DNA from: Colias croceus
Lineage: Eukaryota; Arthropoda; Insecta; Lepidoptera; Pieridae
Assembly: GCF_905220415.1 (NCBI RefSeq)
Contig: NC_059550.1
Span: 1,552,501 to 1,616,500, forward strand
Direction: 5' to 3'
Length of the DNA: 64,000 bases
The position numbers and the translations under genes are program-made. The notes below the pieces were generated by a model, which was given only the letters and a program-made list of their open reading frames with translations, made no database searches and was not told the origin of the DNA. Within the stretch, counting starts at the first letter, position 1, and every line of letters begins with the position of its first letter. This document shows, piece after piece, positions 1 through 11,039 of this stretch.

Positions 1-280
1 ATAAGAACCATCCTCGTACTTCAAGGAATAGATTCCGCAGCGCACGCGATGACAGAATTTTTGTTATGGAATTTTTTACACCTTGGGTTACATTATTGCA
101 TTTTTGGTAAGGATCTCTATTTTTTTTTTGAAAATGCAATATATCCTATGTTGCTAAGTGAAGATGCAGCTTTCTAATAGTGAAAGAATTTTTGAAATCG
201 GTCCAGTAGTTTATGCGTGAAAACCATACCTACATACATACATACATACAAACCTTTCCTCTTTATAATATTAGTATAGA
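1..280 (-). mobile_element. Helitron-like element, minus strand, partly outside the window
   Basis: Read on the minus strand, the element begins TCTATACTAATATTATAAAG near 280 and continues with the GGAAAGGTTTGT and ACTGGACCGATTTCAAAAAT blocks seen in the intact + strand copy at 41459-41689. A (TACA)n run lies at 229-250. The 3' half is replaced or deleted: bases 2-28 match the AAGAACCATCCTCGTACTTC block of another Helitron family (47.9 and 51.3 kb), so this may be two joined fragments. Confidence 0.6.
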
Positions 281-2534
281 TATACCTAGTTATTATGTTA
301 GATTTATACTAATATATATAATAGTTTTGTGTAGGTTTTAAGTCAGTGTGTTTTCAGAAATTTTTAACAGTTTTGGTAAATCATAGGAAAAACTAATCCG
401 CTTATTATGAAATGCTTCAATTACCTATACGATTATATTATTAAAAAATGTATTTTTAGGTCTTTATGCATTATGCAGTACCTACCTGTATAAGTTTGTT
501 TCATTCAATTTTAAGTTTTTTTAGTATAATCATGTATAGATAGTAATAGGTTTATGGCGATAGATCTTATCATTAGTCATTAATCATAATCACCTATGAA
601 CTATTCTTACCCCTTAGGTGGACTATAGGTTATACAATATACATACTAAGTTTGTTATGTACCTGTATAATGAATAGAAATTTAGGTATACACAGTTACC
701 TATGTATTAAAACGTCCAGCAACCAACATAAAGACGATGCGATGTACCTGTTAAATTTTAATACAGGATGGAGGATGACTAAGGCTGAAAAACGGATAGC
801 ATTAGAAAAAAAGCTTCATAAATCATAATATAAAATAGCAGCGATTGTATTGCAAGTTAATAGAAAATGTCAGAACAAAATTTCCGATCACAATACTTTC
901 TATAGCTCTGTATCCTACGGACAACAATGTGATCGTTTCCTTCATAATATTAATATATCCTTCGATAAATCTTCCTGCTTTGTCTACAATCTGTTTACGA
1001 CCAGTTTACAAGACCTCTGAGATTATACATTTTGGTCGAAATGAGGGGTCAACCAGTTTACTATAAATGTTATTCAGGTCTGGATTGGTGCATTTTGTAA
1101 TATAATATTAATATTATCTGGAATAGATTTATTTCTTCTTCAAGAATAAAATATTCTTATTATCATCCCGGATTTTCTTTTAAGAATTTTCTAATATAGT
1201 ACCTAAGTAGGTATAAAAATATGCGCGTATAATTTGCATTTCTTTTGTATCCTTAAGATTAGATAATGTCCAATCAATAATAAACAATCACGTAAATGCA
1301 ATAAAAAATATTATTATATGTTTATTGAATTAATTTTTGCAATGGGAAATTATCACTCCATAAGGCAAACTTTAATAATCTATCCTTATATAAGTATTAC
1401 ATCTTCTCACAAATCCAAATTTATTTACAGACGAAATAAGCAAAAGATTAAATACCAACTTTTAATTATTATTAAGACGAAGTTACAAACTGCAATGTGT
1501 GCACCCCACTAGAGCTACACAACATTAAATTTTCATTAAAGCATACATAAATCAGCAATAAAAATGTCCACTCTATTAAATAAATCCCATGTATCAAACA
1601 TGCACAATTACGAATAATGTCAACTCCATTGCACTCATTGTTCGAGCGAGTGGGGGATCACAATTAGTTTTATATTCAGTGTGAGATTGCGGCGACTCTA
1701 TGGCTTTCCTGTTCCAATGCGGTTAATGATGCGCATGTACCTAACCGTTATTTTTAATGGAAGGTAATTCAGATATTAGATAGAAGATACGAGTGGAAGC
1801 TAATAGTAATACATATTATATTTAGTATAGAATGTGTTCACGAAAATGTATGGAGCTGTAATGTAATATAAAATCAAGTAGGTATTTATAAATTGATAAA
1901 TGGGCTAATGATAGATAACTGCATTATATCTATATTTTAAGGCACGTCTTATTACTGTTTTACGCATGACGCGAAGTAGGTACCTAGTACCTACACATAA
2001 AAGTGTGGTGTTGAATATCATTTTGAATATGGCTGCAGGAATAATGAATAATTACTAGTATTAAAATCGAATCAATTAATTACAGAGATCTACCTCAGGG
2101 TAGATAATACTGCGTAAATGGAGAAGTAAAGAATGAAAAAAATTGCCGAATCACGTGGATATTAATCCCTATTTTAGATTTCGTTGAGCCAAAACGCATT
2201 ACCTCCTTCAAATTGAATGTAGGGTTGTCCATTTTAATTATTACCTATATTTCCTAAATATACGAAACTATACCTCTGAATTCGTATCTACAATATGAAA
2301 AGACCAGAAAAAATTGTACTTTGTAATATTATGATTTGATTCGGGAATGAATACAATTACCTAATGTTTTTTTATAAAAGTTACACCTACCCGTAGGTTT
2401 AACAAATGGACTATTTGTGTCAGAAATCATTGTCAATCCTCTTTGATAACTAAACAGAATACATAAAGACACTGAAAACAATACGCTTTATGTAGATTGT
2501 AGAGCAATAATTTGAGTATTACTAACTTTTAAAA
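281..2534. other. AT-rich region with no recognised feature
   Basis: I see no gene, RNA gene or clear repeat here. Open frames at 845-1066 and 1318-1512 have no recognisable domain and have the composition of AT-rich non-coding DNA. Confidence 0.5.
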
Positions 2535-2703
2535 TCTATACATTATAAAGCTGAAGAGTTTGTTTGTTTGAACGGGATAATTTCAGGAACTATAGGTACT
2601 GGTCCGATTTGAAAAATGATTTCGGTATTAGATAGTCCATATCACGCCACGCTAAGACCAACAGGAGTAGAGCACTGCGGGTAAAACCGAAGGCCACAGC
2701 TAG
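2535..2703 (+). mobile_element. non-autonomous Helitron (TC...CTAG)
   Basis: It starts TCTATACATTATAAAGC and runs through GAAGAGTTTGTTTGTTTGAA and GGTCCGATTTGAAAAATGAT. It ends in a GCGGG/CCG half-hairpin followed by CACAGCTAG|T. Length about 169 bp with no coding capacity, a member of the most abundant short family in the window. Confidence 0.8.
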
Positions 2704-3036
2704 TCTCTTATAAAATCTCAAACTAAAAGTAAACAGACATTTGATGAAAGTACACTATACAATTTAATGCGGGTAGCAGCCCTAATTGAATCCCATACAG
2801 AAAGATGCCCACTCTGCCTTACCGGGTTATAACAAGTAAATCAGGCGGAAAAACCTATTACCTCCCTACAATAGATGACTATTCGGACCCTTGCTAGCGC
2901 ATATGTTTCGTAGTGGAGCTCAAAATGTTCATTATTTTGCAAAAAAAGGGAAAACATTCGATTCATCGTATTTTCTATTGACTTCAATAAGGGTTTCTTG
3001 TGAAACTATAGTACACAGTATTGTATTATTTTTATT
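2704..3036. other. unannotated spacer
   Basis: No gene or confident repeat seen. It contains GTGAAACTATAG close to the MITE that follows. Confidence 0.4.
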
Positions 3037-3179
3037 AAAGTGAAACTTTTATTACATCGTCTCAAACTTTTTGGTCTGTGTAGCGCATGTCGCGTGACGC
3101 ACGATACGTACGATAATTATCGTACAAATACGATAATTTGTAGTTAAATGTCTATAGTGTGAAAAAAAGTTTCACTTTT
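3037..3179. mobile_element. MITE-like element with AAAGTGAAACTTTT termini
   Basis: The left end AAAGTGAAACTTTT is matched by the inverted right end AAAAGTTTCACTTTT. A perfect 18-bp palindrome, GTACGATAATTATCGTAC, sits near the middle at 3108-3125. The ends resemble the GAAGTGAAACTTCTTT termini of elements at 37.7, 43.0, 58.4 and 59.0 kb. No coding capacity. Confidence 0.45.
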
Positions 3180-3459
3180 ACCGTGGTTTCATAAAACCAC
3201 ACAACATTTTTATAATAATACATATATCGCTGAATGTTTCTTCTACGACTGTTCCTAAATGTTATCCTAAGCATGTTTCCTAAAATTAATTTTCCTTCAA
3301 TGTAAGTTGTAACAATTACCTACGAATACTTCCTTGAACTTTATAATTACTGTCTATTTCTATTTCCTTCAAAAATTACCACCAATACATTCAACTTCAA
3401 ACTCGTAAATATATTTTATTATTAAGAGGGCTTATTCAATTTAACGCAAGTCAAAATCT

Positions 3460-3485
3460 CCGCGATCTATTACGATAGATCGCGG
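3460..3485. other. perfect 11-bp hairpin
   Basis: CCGCGATCTAT, loop TACG, then the exact complement ATAGATCGCGG. It lies in a GC-richer patch (3440-3600) that may be an unrecognised old repeat. Confidence 0.5.
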
Positions 3486-4144
3486 CTTGCGCTATCCTTT
3501 TACTATGAACAGCATAGGTCCACAGGAGAGCGCCGAGCTACATGTCCTCTCTCTGGAAAGGCTCGCTGCCGACTGATTTTAATCGGGTCGTGCGCAGTGT
3601 TTTATAGTACTTTAAAAAAAATTGTAGAAAAATAATAGAGGTACCTTAGTTGATTTTTTAAATTTTATCTTATAAGTAATACGTTCTTTTATTGCAATAT
3701 GTATAAATTATATTCAACTAAGTCAAATATCTTGGTGAAAATAATCATTTTGTCGACTATGATTTCTAAAAAAATTCACATTGTTCGGATTTTAATTTCG
3801 TAAGTTAGGAGTCCAAAATAAAAAAATCTTTTAACTAACTATTTTAATAAGGATTTTTGCAGTTAGTTAAAAAAAATGTGTGTTAGATCTGTCAGCAATT
3901 TCAGATATTTTTAGCTTCGAAATTGACACTAAAAGTGAAATCAAGTAATCATCGGCTCAGTTATCTTGATGGTATTCACAAATACTGTATTAATTGAAAA
4001 AAACTCTTAACTAACTATATAGACAATAAAATTTCCTAAAATTATTAGTAATTCTTATGTTTGTAAGATAAGTGGTTGATGGACAATCTGGTTTGAAAAA
4101 TCACATATTTGAGCCAAACAGCGCACGGACCGCGTACACGGCCT

Positions 4145-4221
4145 TAAGCTATTGCATAGCTTCTATCGCGGGCCTTGAGCGCGGGGACCGAATCGAGAAA
4201 TTCCGTAACGAAAAACCTCAC
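4145..4221 (+). repeat. dispersed repeat copy (partner at 62279-62356)
   Basis: About 77 bp from AAGCTATTGCATAGCTTC to GAAAAACCTCAC is repeated almost exactly in inverse orientation at 62279-62356. An open frame at 4072-4263 crosses it but is explained by the repeat. The parent element is not identified. Confidence 0.65.
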
Positions 4222-5023
4222 GCTCCTCACTCCGACGGGCGGAGGTGTGGCTTGAAGGCATGACATGCAACAGTCCCCGAGTGCCACACGTCGTTTTTTA
4301 TATTTAAGCAAGTAACTAGAGCTAACAAATAATATTATGCTTACAAAAGCATTCTACGAACATAATGCATCACAAATAAAAAGCAGCAAACAGAAAAATT
4401 CTCTTAGTCGGGACTCGGGAGCCATTGAAAGTCAGTGTAACTACTTCACGCATTTGTAAAATTCACTGCCAAGTTTCAAGGCGAAATTTCATACGAAGTA
4501 ATTTTTAAATTGATTGCAGTAAAAAGGTTCGGGTTGTTTATTTTGTTTTATTGATTTAGAGATTTAATTAAGCTGTGCCTTATTTCAAGAGTGGGTTGAA
4601 ACAAGTCCACTGTACCTATATACCTACATAAATTACATGTATGAGGAGGTATTAAAATACATTGGCAAAATGTAAAAGCGTATTTATTGTACCCCATAAC
4701 TACAGCAAATAAAAAACAAACATTTTATTTATTCGTTAATGCCAGGAAAAAGTTTTAGCCAGGTAGTACTATTTATAATATTACTTTGATCGTTATATCG
4801 AAAATCATCGAGATTTTAAACATTCGTTTCATTTCATTGAATTATTGAACACAGGTTCTTGAGAGCAATACGTTGTTCTGTCAATTACGTTGTTGACTGT
4901 ACTACCGAGTACAGTCAACAAGGCAAGCTAAGTGCGAAATGAAACAGTGTATTTTTTGTTGTCGCTACAAAAACTTTTTTTGTCGTCGGTACCTTAATTG
5001 CGAGTTCGCTTAAAAACGTCACA
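4222..5023. other. unannotated sequence upstream of candidate exon A
   Basis: No gene seen. There is a 14-bp inverted repeat at 4890-4922 (TTGTTGACTGTACT ... AGTACAGTCAACAA). If the exon at 5024 is real, its 5' UTR and promoter would lie here; I see no convincing TATA box or initiator. Confidence 0.35.
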
Positions 5024-5058
5024 ATGGTTGAAACACCTTTTAGGAAAGTAGGACAAAG
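5024..5058 (+). CDS. candidate first coding exon A (partial, 11 codons plus 2 nt)
   Basis: Seen: ATG in a good insect start context (CACAATGG), reading MVETPFRKVGQ plus two bases (AG), followed at 5059 by GTGAGTAC, an excellent splice donor after CAAAG. A second segment of the same design lies at 5964-5998: same ACAATGG context, same 35-nt length, same phase-2 end, same GTGAGT donor. Inference: these are alternative first coding exons of one gene on the + strand whose common exons lie downstream. I do not recognise the peptide, and no function can be assigned. The next compatible candidate exon in the window is the 19-nt segment at 31268-31286. Read-through past the donor gives an open frame from 5059, which I regard as intronic. 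A chance ATG plus donor cannot be excluded for either one alone; the pair is the argument. Confidence 0.42.
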
Positions 5059-5289
5059 GTGAGTACGCCCTTTTATTTTAGGAAAAATCTTTTAAAACAA
5101 GAGGTGACTTATGACGGAATATATGGCTTTTTATGTTGTATTTTTACGGACTTCAAAATAAAGGACGATTCACAATTAGATTTTTTAGAACTCCATCATT
5201 TTAATTGTTGGGGAAAAGGTGATTTATTCGAGGAAATAAAGGTGTCTGTGTAAAACATGAAAATAGACAGCTATTTGTATAGAAATTTG

Positions 5290-5385
5290 AATAGAAACCC
5301 GCCTCTTTGAGCAGCCGCGCGAAGCAATTGCTCCGCGAAGCAACTCGGTCAGTGTGAACATGGCCGAGGAAAACTCGTGGATCAT
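5290..5385. mobile_element. fragment of the GCAGCC/GCGAAGCAATTG MITE family
   Basis: GCAGCCGCGCGAAGCAATTG and CGGTCAGTGTGAACATGGC match the arms of the palindromic MITE at 19457-19848 (CAGCCTCGCGAATCAATTG and CGGTCAGTGTGGACGTGGC on its minus strand). Ends are not clear. Confidence 0.5.
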
Positions 5386-5506
5386 TTGTGGCCTAATAGT
5401 CAAACCAATATGTTTGTATAATTAAGAAAACTATCATAATATATATGTATTGTGTTAACGAAATATTTTTGTAATAAAAACCAGCAGCTTCAAAGTTTAT
5501 TAGTTA

Positions 5507-5708
5507 CTAGCTGCGCTCCGCGGTTTCCCCCGCGTGGCTCCACTCCTGTTGGTCGTTGCGTTATGATATAATATACCTACCCTATTTGTTAGATACCTCG
5601 ATAAATGAGCTATCTAACAAAGAATTTTTCAAATCGGACTAGTACCTAGTTCCCGAGATTAGCGCGTTCAAACAATCAAACTCTTCAGCTTTATGATATT
5701 AGTATAGA
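5507..5708 (-). mobile_element. non-autonomous Helitron
   Basis: The minus-strand 3' end is at 5507: CTAG preceded by the hairpin GCGG...CCGC (written ACTAGCTGCGCTCCGCGG on +). The 5' TCTATACTAATAT end is near 5708. Standard internal blocks AATCTCGGGAACTA and CGATTTGAAAAATTC are present with small changes. It lies between the two candidate first exons. Confidence 0.8.
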
Positions 5709-5963
5709 TACATCCAAATATAAAAAAGTTACTATTATAATATCAGTTTCTAATCAGTAAAGATTTTTTTAATTTCCAAACACTACATTATATTCAAATG
5801 ATAATGCACTATTGAAAATCTACGCTATTTCAATTTTAAATAACATTAAACGTTAAAGAACTTGGTGTTTGTGATTCATTTCCACAGTTTTCTTGTGAAG
5901 GCTGTTCATTTAATTGATTCTGTACTGTGTATTTTATATATTGACTTTGTATTGTTAACTACA

Positions 5964-5998
5964 ATGGGTTCACAGTTGTATGGCTACGTGAAAGGAAA
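5964..5998 (+). CDS. candidate first coding exon B (partial, 11 codons plus 2 nt)
   Basis: Seen: ATG in the context CTACAATGGG, reading MGSQLYGYVKG plus two bases (AA), followed at 5999 by the splice donor GTGAGTAT. Coding length (35 nt) and phase equal those of the candidate at 5024, 940 bp upstream; a Helitron lies between them. Inference: an alternative first exon splicing to the same downstream exon. Joined to the microexon at 31268, the frame stays open and would read ...GK followed by YIHIPA. I do not recognise the protein. The sequence before the ATG (about 5820-5963) has no stop-free extension that would suggest an internal exon and may be 5' UTR. Alternative: chance resemblance in intronic DNA. 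Confidence 0.42.
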
Positions 5999-6701
5999 GT
6001 GAGTATATTGTAAGATATTTGTCGAGTATGTTATATCAGTTATGTATGTATGTTTGTTTGTATGATAGCTGTGAACCGTGGTTTAAAGAACGTTATTTTC
6101 GACTTTAGATTTATTTTTAATTATACGCAATTTAGGTAGTTGCCTTACATATTTGTATGAGTGGTATTTAAACATGTTTTGTTTATTTTCGCAAAAGAAT
6201 AAGTGACTCTATACATTATTATGTTATGCCTTTCAAGAAAAATTAATAAATTAGTAAATGAAGTACCTAATAACATTGTACAACTGTTTCAGATAACCTC
6301 TACCTATTATATATTCATGATTTCATGTACTTAGGTAGTAGTCCAGTCTGTGGGGAAATGTAAAAGCCTCTGCTCTACAAAAGGTGGCGTAGAAAATGTT
6401 TTGAAACAATATTGTTTAGGTATGAAAGGTTAATAAAAATCCAAATTTTCGACCTTGACGGACCCAGGCGGCCGCCATCTTGAATTAAAGGTGCTAAAAT
6501 TAGGTATATTTTAAATAACTTCTCAATTGTTTACTAAATCACAAAAGTGTCTATGAGGGGTTAAAAGAAGACAAAATTACCTACATTTTTTGAATACATG
6601 ATTATTTTGTAAGTCTTAAAGGTGAAAAGTTACAAGCGACGGAAATAATAATATTTACAGAAATCATATAATTTTAATTTTGTTTAAAAATTGTGCAGCT
6701 A

Positions 6702-7147
6702 TCATTTTTTAATTCTTTTTGATGGCCCGGGCTGGTTAATGGTGGCTTCTTCATTATCGTCGCTGAAATTTTCTGTTTCATTGTCTGTATTTTTAGTTTC
6801 CAACCATGAAATTTCGTCGTCTATCTGAATCTCTACTGCATTTTCACACAGCTGACCACTACAGAATCCACAAACAATAGAGCATTTAATCCAGCTTTTC
6901 TTCAACTACATGCTTTGCTGCATCCTTTTTTACAGTGGCAAGAAATTACACTTAAAAGCATCTGAGGTGCTGCTTTCTCTGTCGTTGTTATTGAAGTGAG
7001 CCTATTGGTGTCATATCTCCAGCCCCAGTCTTCTGGATTTTTTTCAATTCCATACCATTTTTGGACTTGGTGGTATGTCCGAAACGCATGATACCATGCA
7101 GCGTCCTTTGTTGGCGGCAAAGATGCAAGTTTAAATTTACTTTTTAT
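6702..7147 (-). pseudogene. broken CXC (tesmin/TSO1-like) domain coding relic
   Basis: On the minus strand an open stretch with no usable ATG reads from about 7147 to 6902. It includes SLPPTKDAAWYHAF, YHQVQKWYG, PEDWGWRYD and then a Cys-rich run, CHCKKGCSKACS. There a TGA replaces an expected Cys codon, and a one-base loss a few codons later shifts the frame. The second frame continues IKCSIVCGFCSGQLCENA and an acidic tail ending QPGPSKRIKK at 6702. The spacing of Cys resembles the CXC/CRC zinc-binding motif found at the C-terminus of many uncharacterised insect proteins associated with repeats. Function of the parent protein is unknown to me. The stop plus frameshift make this copy a pseudogene. 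Its last ~40 codons lie in the left inverted arm and recur, intact and in the opposite direction, at 7234-7353. Confidence 0.6.
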
Positions 7148-7353
7148 TGATAACAAAGGATTCCTTATCCATGTCTCCTCTGTACAAAGTTACTAGAAAG
7201 CGTGCTCCAGCGTCTTCGATTTCTTCTGGTCATGACGACGAAATTTCATGGTTGGAAACTAAAAACACAGACAATGAAACAGAAAATTTCAGCGAAGATA
7301 ATGAAGAAGCCACCATTAACCAGCCCGGGCCATCAAAGATAATTAAAAAATGA
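7147..7353 (+). pseudogene. duplicated acidic C-terminal tail, opposite orientation
   Basis: The frame ending at 7353 reads MSPLYKVTRKRAPASS and then, from about 7234, the same acidic tail as the minus-strand relic (DDEISWLETKNTDNETENFS ... QPGPSKIIKK). An in-frame ATG lies at 7171. The sequence before the shared tail is not the CXC domain, so the two arms join the tail to different upstream sequence. Most likely part of the foldback's structure and not an expressed gene, though the frame itself is unbroken. Confidence 0.45.
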
Positions 7354-7810
7354 TAGCTGTACAATTTTTAAACAAAATTAAAATTATATGATTTCTGTAA
7401 ATATTATTATTTCTGTCGCTTGTAACTTTTTACCTTTAAGACTTACAGAATAATCATGTATGCAAAAAATGTAGGTAATTTTGTCTTCTTTTAACCCCTG
7501 ATAGACACTTTTGTGATTTAGTAAACAATTGAGAAGTTATTTAAAATATACTTAATTTTAGCACCTTTAATTCAAGATGGCGGCCGCCTGGGTCCGTCAA
7601 GGTCGAAAATTTGGATTTTTATTAACCTTTCATACCTAAACAATATTGTTTCAAAACATTTTCTACGCCACCTTTTGCAGAGCATAAATACCTACAGACT
7701 GGATTATAGGCAATATAAATTTGTGTTGTTTCATTTCATTCATATACAGATTAAAAAGTAGAATTTATGTAATGTATAGAAATTTGCAGTAAAGTTAAAC
7801 AAAGTTAAAA

Positions 7811-8013
7811 TACTACTAATATTATAAAATGTGAAAGTTTGTGAGGATGGATTTATTTCACGCAAATAGGTACTACTGAACCAATTACAATGAAATTAAG
7901 CACACATATCTCTATAAATGTTATACCCTCTGGTAACTTGGATAGGTTTCATCGCGGAAATTCCACGGGAACACGCAACAAACACGCTGGTGAAGCCGCG
8001 GGCCAAAGGCTAG
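7811..8013 (+). mobile_element. non-autonomous Helitron (GTGAAAGTTTGTG family)
   Basis: Starts around TACTAATATTATAAAATGTG, contains ACTGAACCAATTACAATGAA, and ends GAAGCCGCGGGCCAAAGGCTAG|T. It is a diverged relative of the copies at 8351, 16543 and 16758. Confidence 0.75.
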
Positions 8014-8350
8014 TATTTATATAGAACGTTAACAATATTCAAATACAAAAGATTACAAACGACTCTATTGGCAGCGAAAGCGATTCCTTAATTTAAATAA
8101 TCAAAAAGCCATTTATAACAATAAGCAACAAAACAGAGTTGACGGACAATTAAAAATCAATTTGTCTCAACGACGATTCATCTTCGTTAGTAACGGAGGG
8201 TCTAAAGGTCAGCTTTAGATATGTTTATTCAAATGGTTTGATATACAAACATGCAAACAATTGTATTGTATGGTTGTGAATAGGATTAGGAATAATAATT
8301 TGTAGAAGTAATTGTAGGTATGTATTGTTAAATCTAATAATTTATATCTA
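8014..8350. other. unannotated AT-rich spacer
   Basis: No gene or repeat recognised before the Helitron array. Confidence 0.4.
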
Positions 8351-8588
8351 TCTAATATTCTAATATATATGTATATTATTATAAAGGCGAAAGTTTGTAT
8401 GGATGTATGGATGTTTGTAACTCTTTCACGTAAAAAATACTGAACCGATTACAATGAAATTTAGCACACATATAGAGGGTAACTTGGATTAACACATAGG
8501 ATAGTTTTTATCCTGGAAATCCCACGGGAACGGGAACTATGCGGGTTTTCCTTTGCAAACGCGGGCGAAGCCGCGGGCGGAAATCTAG
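8351..8588 (+). mobile_element. Helitron unit 1 of the tandem array
   Basis: TATTATTATAAAGGCGAAAG at the 5' side, then ATGGATGTATGGATGTTTGT and CACGGGAACGGGAACTATGC. The 3' end is CGCGGGCGAAGCCGCGGGCG followed by GAAATCTAG at 8580-8588, a hairpin then CTAG. The exact 5' TC is uncertain (8351 or 8359). The next Helitron unit begins at once. Confidence 0.8.
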
Positions 8589-8599
8589 TATATCATATA

Positions 8600-10011
8600 T
8601 ATATAAAGCTACACTACCACTCACTCACTGACTGACTGACATCGGGTTTCTCGGAAACTACGCGGAAAGTTGGGGGGATTTCGACGTGACCGTGTAGAGG
8701 TGCGCCGAGTGACCACCGGAAAAATATTGACATCTCCAACACCCTGGACAAGAGAGTGGACCCCTGGAGGTGCGCAGAAACGGTGCCACCTGGAGGGGGG
8801 GTGTCTGAACAAAAAATGCTCGGAACTGGTGGCGATTACCAGGGGAGGTGGAAAAATGGGGATTTTCGCGAAAACAAGATGGCCGCCGTACTTTGCCAAA
8901 ATCGCCGTTTATGAATCCTTACGTCTCAAATTTGGCACACGTGCTCTGTTCGAGCTGGCGAATCGATCGGTACCCCGTTCGAGTGGCTCCGGGCCCCAGT
9001 TTCCAACTTTCATACAACGTAAACTCCAACGGCCTGCGGAAACGGTGCGAGTTGGGTTGGGGGTCCCGGAACTAAAAATGATCACCACCCTGGGACGCTA
9101 CCAGGGAGCCATAGTGGGACGCTCGATTTTGGAATATTTCCATTTTTGGCGAAAACATAAAAACGTAAATTTAGACGAGATGGTGCAATGGAGAAATACA
9201 CCAATGATGCATTCGTACTCGCCCAGCTCCCAGGATATCCAGAAAAATCCGAAATCTTAAACTTTCCCTCATCTCTCGAAGACGGTCAACGGCCCGCGCA
9301 AACGGTAGCAGCTACATCTGGGGTGCTCAAACTAAACTTGGAGTAGACCTCGAGCAATTACCACAGATAGTGAAAAAAATTCAAAATGGCGGAAAAAATG
9401 GCCGCCGCCATACAAATTCTAAAACGGCCATCGCTGGTCCGATTGCGCTGAAACTTGGCACAGGGGCTTTAATCGAGCCGCATATTAAGTTGGCATACTC
9501 ATAATCGAGTTTCCATAGCTGGTTTCCGAGTTTCATACAACGCGAAATTCGACGGCTCTCCGAAACGGCGCAAGATAGGTGGGGGGTGTAGAACTAAAAA
9601 ATGATCAGGAAGATGGGGTGCTACCAGGGCAATCGAGAAATTTCAAATTGGACGTAATTTTTTTTCAAAAAATGGCCAATTTTTCAAAGCAAGATGGTGG
9701 CGCCGGTTACTTTACGATCAGTCTGAAAATTGACTTCTGTGCTCTAATCGGCCAGATTTACAAAACTGCATACTCAGAATTTCTCTCCGACCCCCGGTTT
9801 CCATTTTCCATACATCACGAAATTCAACGGCTCTCTGAACCGGTGGCAGTTAGGTCGGGGTCGCCAAAGTAAAAAATGCTTGAAAACTTGGTCCGCTTCT
9901 AGGCACATAAAAATTTTTGCTAAAAAGCGAAATTTTTTTTTTCGAAAATTTTGTATGGAAATTTCCATAGTAGGAAGGGTAATAGGAATAGCATCGGCAA
10001 AAGACGGCACC
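8600..10011 (+). repeat. five diverged ~262-bp tandem monomers
   Basis: The landmark AACGG, preceded by G-A-rich bases and followed by a G-rich tract and then a short A-rich stretch, recurs near 8779, 9041, 9301, 9563 and 9839 (spacings 262, 260, 262, 276). Companion landmarks also recur, such as TTTCATACAACG (9009, 9532, 9806 as TTCCATACATCACG) and TTTGGCACACGTGCTCTG (8931, 9453, 9728). Several units carry AAGATGG or AAAATGGCGG. The open frame at 8670-9260 crosses three monomers and is not a credible gene. Confidence 0.7.
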
Positions 10012-10710
10012 GAGAGAGTAGTGTGCTACTATTGGTGTAAGTCCTACGCTTATAAAGCGTGAACGATTGGCTTATTCACTCAATAAAATATTTATTTATT
10101 TATTTAAAAGACATCACATGCCATTACAGGACAATGCCCAATGCGACAGAGATACAATTTTATAAAACAAAAAAAAAAACTTAACTAAATTAAAATAACA
10201 TACATAAATTAACAAAGAAATATAAGCTTTGAATAACTTCTTAACAAAAACAGATTAACTGTACTATCACCCTTGCGAATTCAGTTTAATATGTGTGAAG
10301 ATGTATAAAACATATTGAAAACTTCAGTCTTTTTAGTAGCGTCGATTAAAATCAAATTCATTATGCATTAAAATTCCCCGTCAATTTGTTATTATCTGCT
10401 AACAGCGATTCCGCAGTCAATCGGAAGTGCTTATAAATTTCTCATTCAAATATTTTCTATTCCGGGGGGCTGTCCACCTTCGAGGGTGAGTGGTGCGCGA
10501 GCTGCAAGCAGCTCGCGGCTCATCCCAGGGCAAAAATCTTCAGTCATTTGAAAATGCATTCGAATTTCCTTTTCATTTGTAACATCTGCTAACAGCGATT
10601 CTACAGTCAGTCGAAACTGCTTATAAATTACTTAATCAAATGTTGTTAAATTTTTGAAACGTCTTATCGATAGCGGGCAGTGACTTTTCATAATAAACTG
10701 TTCAAGAGTT

Positions 10711-10975
10711 AACCTAACACGCTCGTCGCTTCGCTCCTCGCTACCTATGTATTTGAATATTTAGGCCGGCCGCTGCCGCGACTCGCTCGCTTCGCTCGCT
10801 TGGCTCGTGCGATAGGTAGTTCAAAAGTTAACCAAACACGCTCGTCGCTTCGCTCCTCGCTACCTATTTGAATATTTAGGCCGGCCGCTGCCGTGACTAG
10901 CTCGCTTCGCTCGCATGGCTCGTGCGGTAGTTCAAAAGTTAACCTTACACGCTCGTCGCTTCGCTCCTCGCTACC
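10711..10975 (-). repeat. ~115-bp GC-rich tandem repeats, inverted (left arm)
   Basis: About two and a half units in reverse orientation, each with CGCTCGTCGCTTCGCTCCTC, GGCCGGCCGCTGCCG and CTCGCTTCGCTCGC. They are mirror images of 11660-11900. Confidence 0.8.
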
Positions 10976-11039
10976 TAAACTGCTTATAAATTACTTATTT
11001 AAATATTGGTAAAAGGTAAGGTAATTGGGCAGCCAGCAG

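Larger units (their letters stand above)
6342..7703. mobile_element. 1.36-kb foldback element with ~475-bp inverted arms
   Basis: The left end TCCAGTCTGTGG and right end CAGACTGGA are inverted copies. The arms (about 6342-6821 and 7234-7703) match over almost their whole length, including a shared GCGGCCGCCATCTTGAATT block and a coding tail. The ~410-bp centre is not duplicated and holds part of a CXC-domain coding relic. No clear target duplication was found: the flanks GTAGTAG and TTATAGG do not match. Could be a deletion derivative of a larger DNA transposon with long TIRs; superfamily not determined. Confidence 0.7.

Noticed and set aside
4072..4263. 63-codon open frame of good GC content
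   Set aside because: Most of it is a dispersed repeat also present inverted at 62279-62356.
8670..9260. 196-codon open frame on the + strand
   Set aside because: It spans three diverged 262-bp monomers of a Helitron, is shorter in the second copy (13774-14205), and shows no domain.
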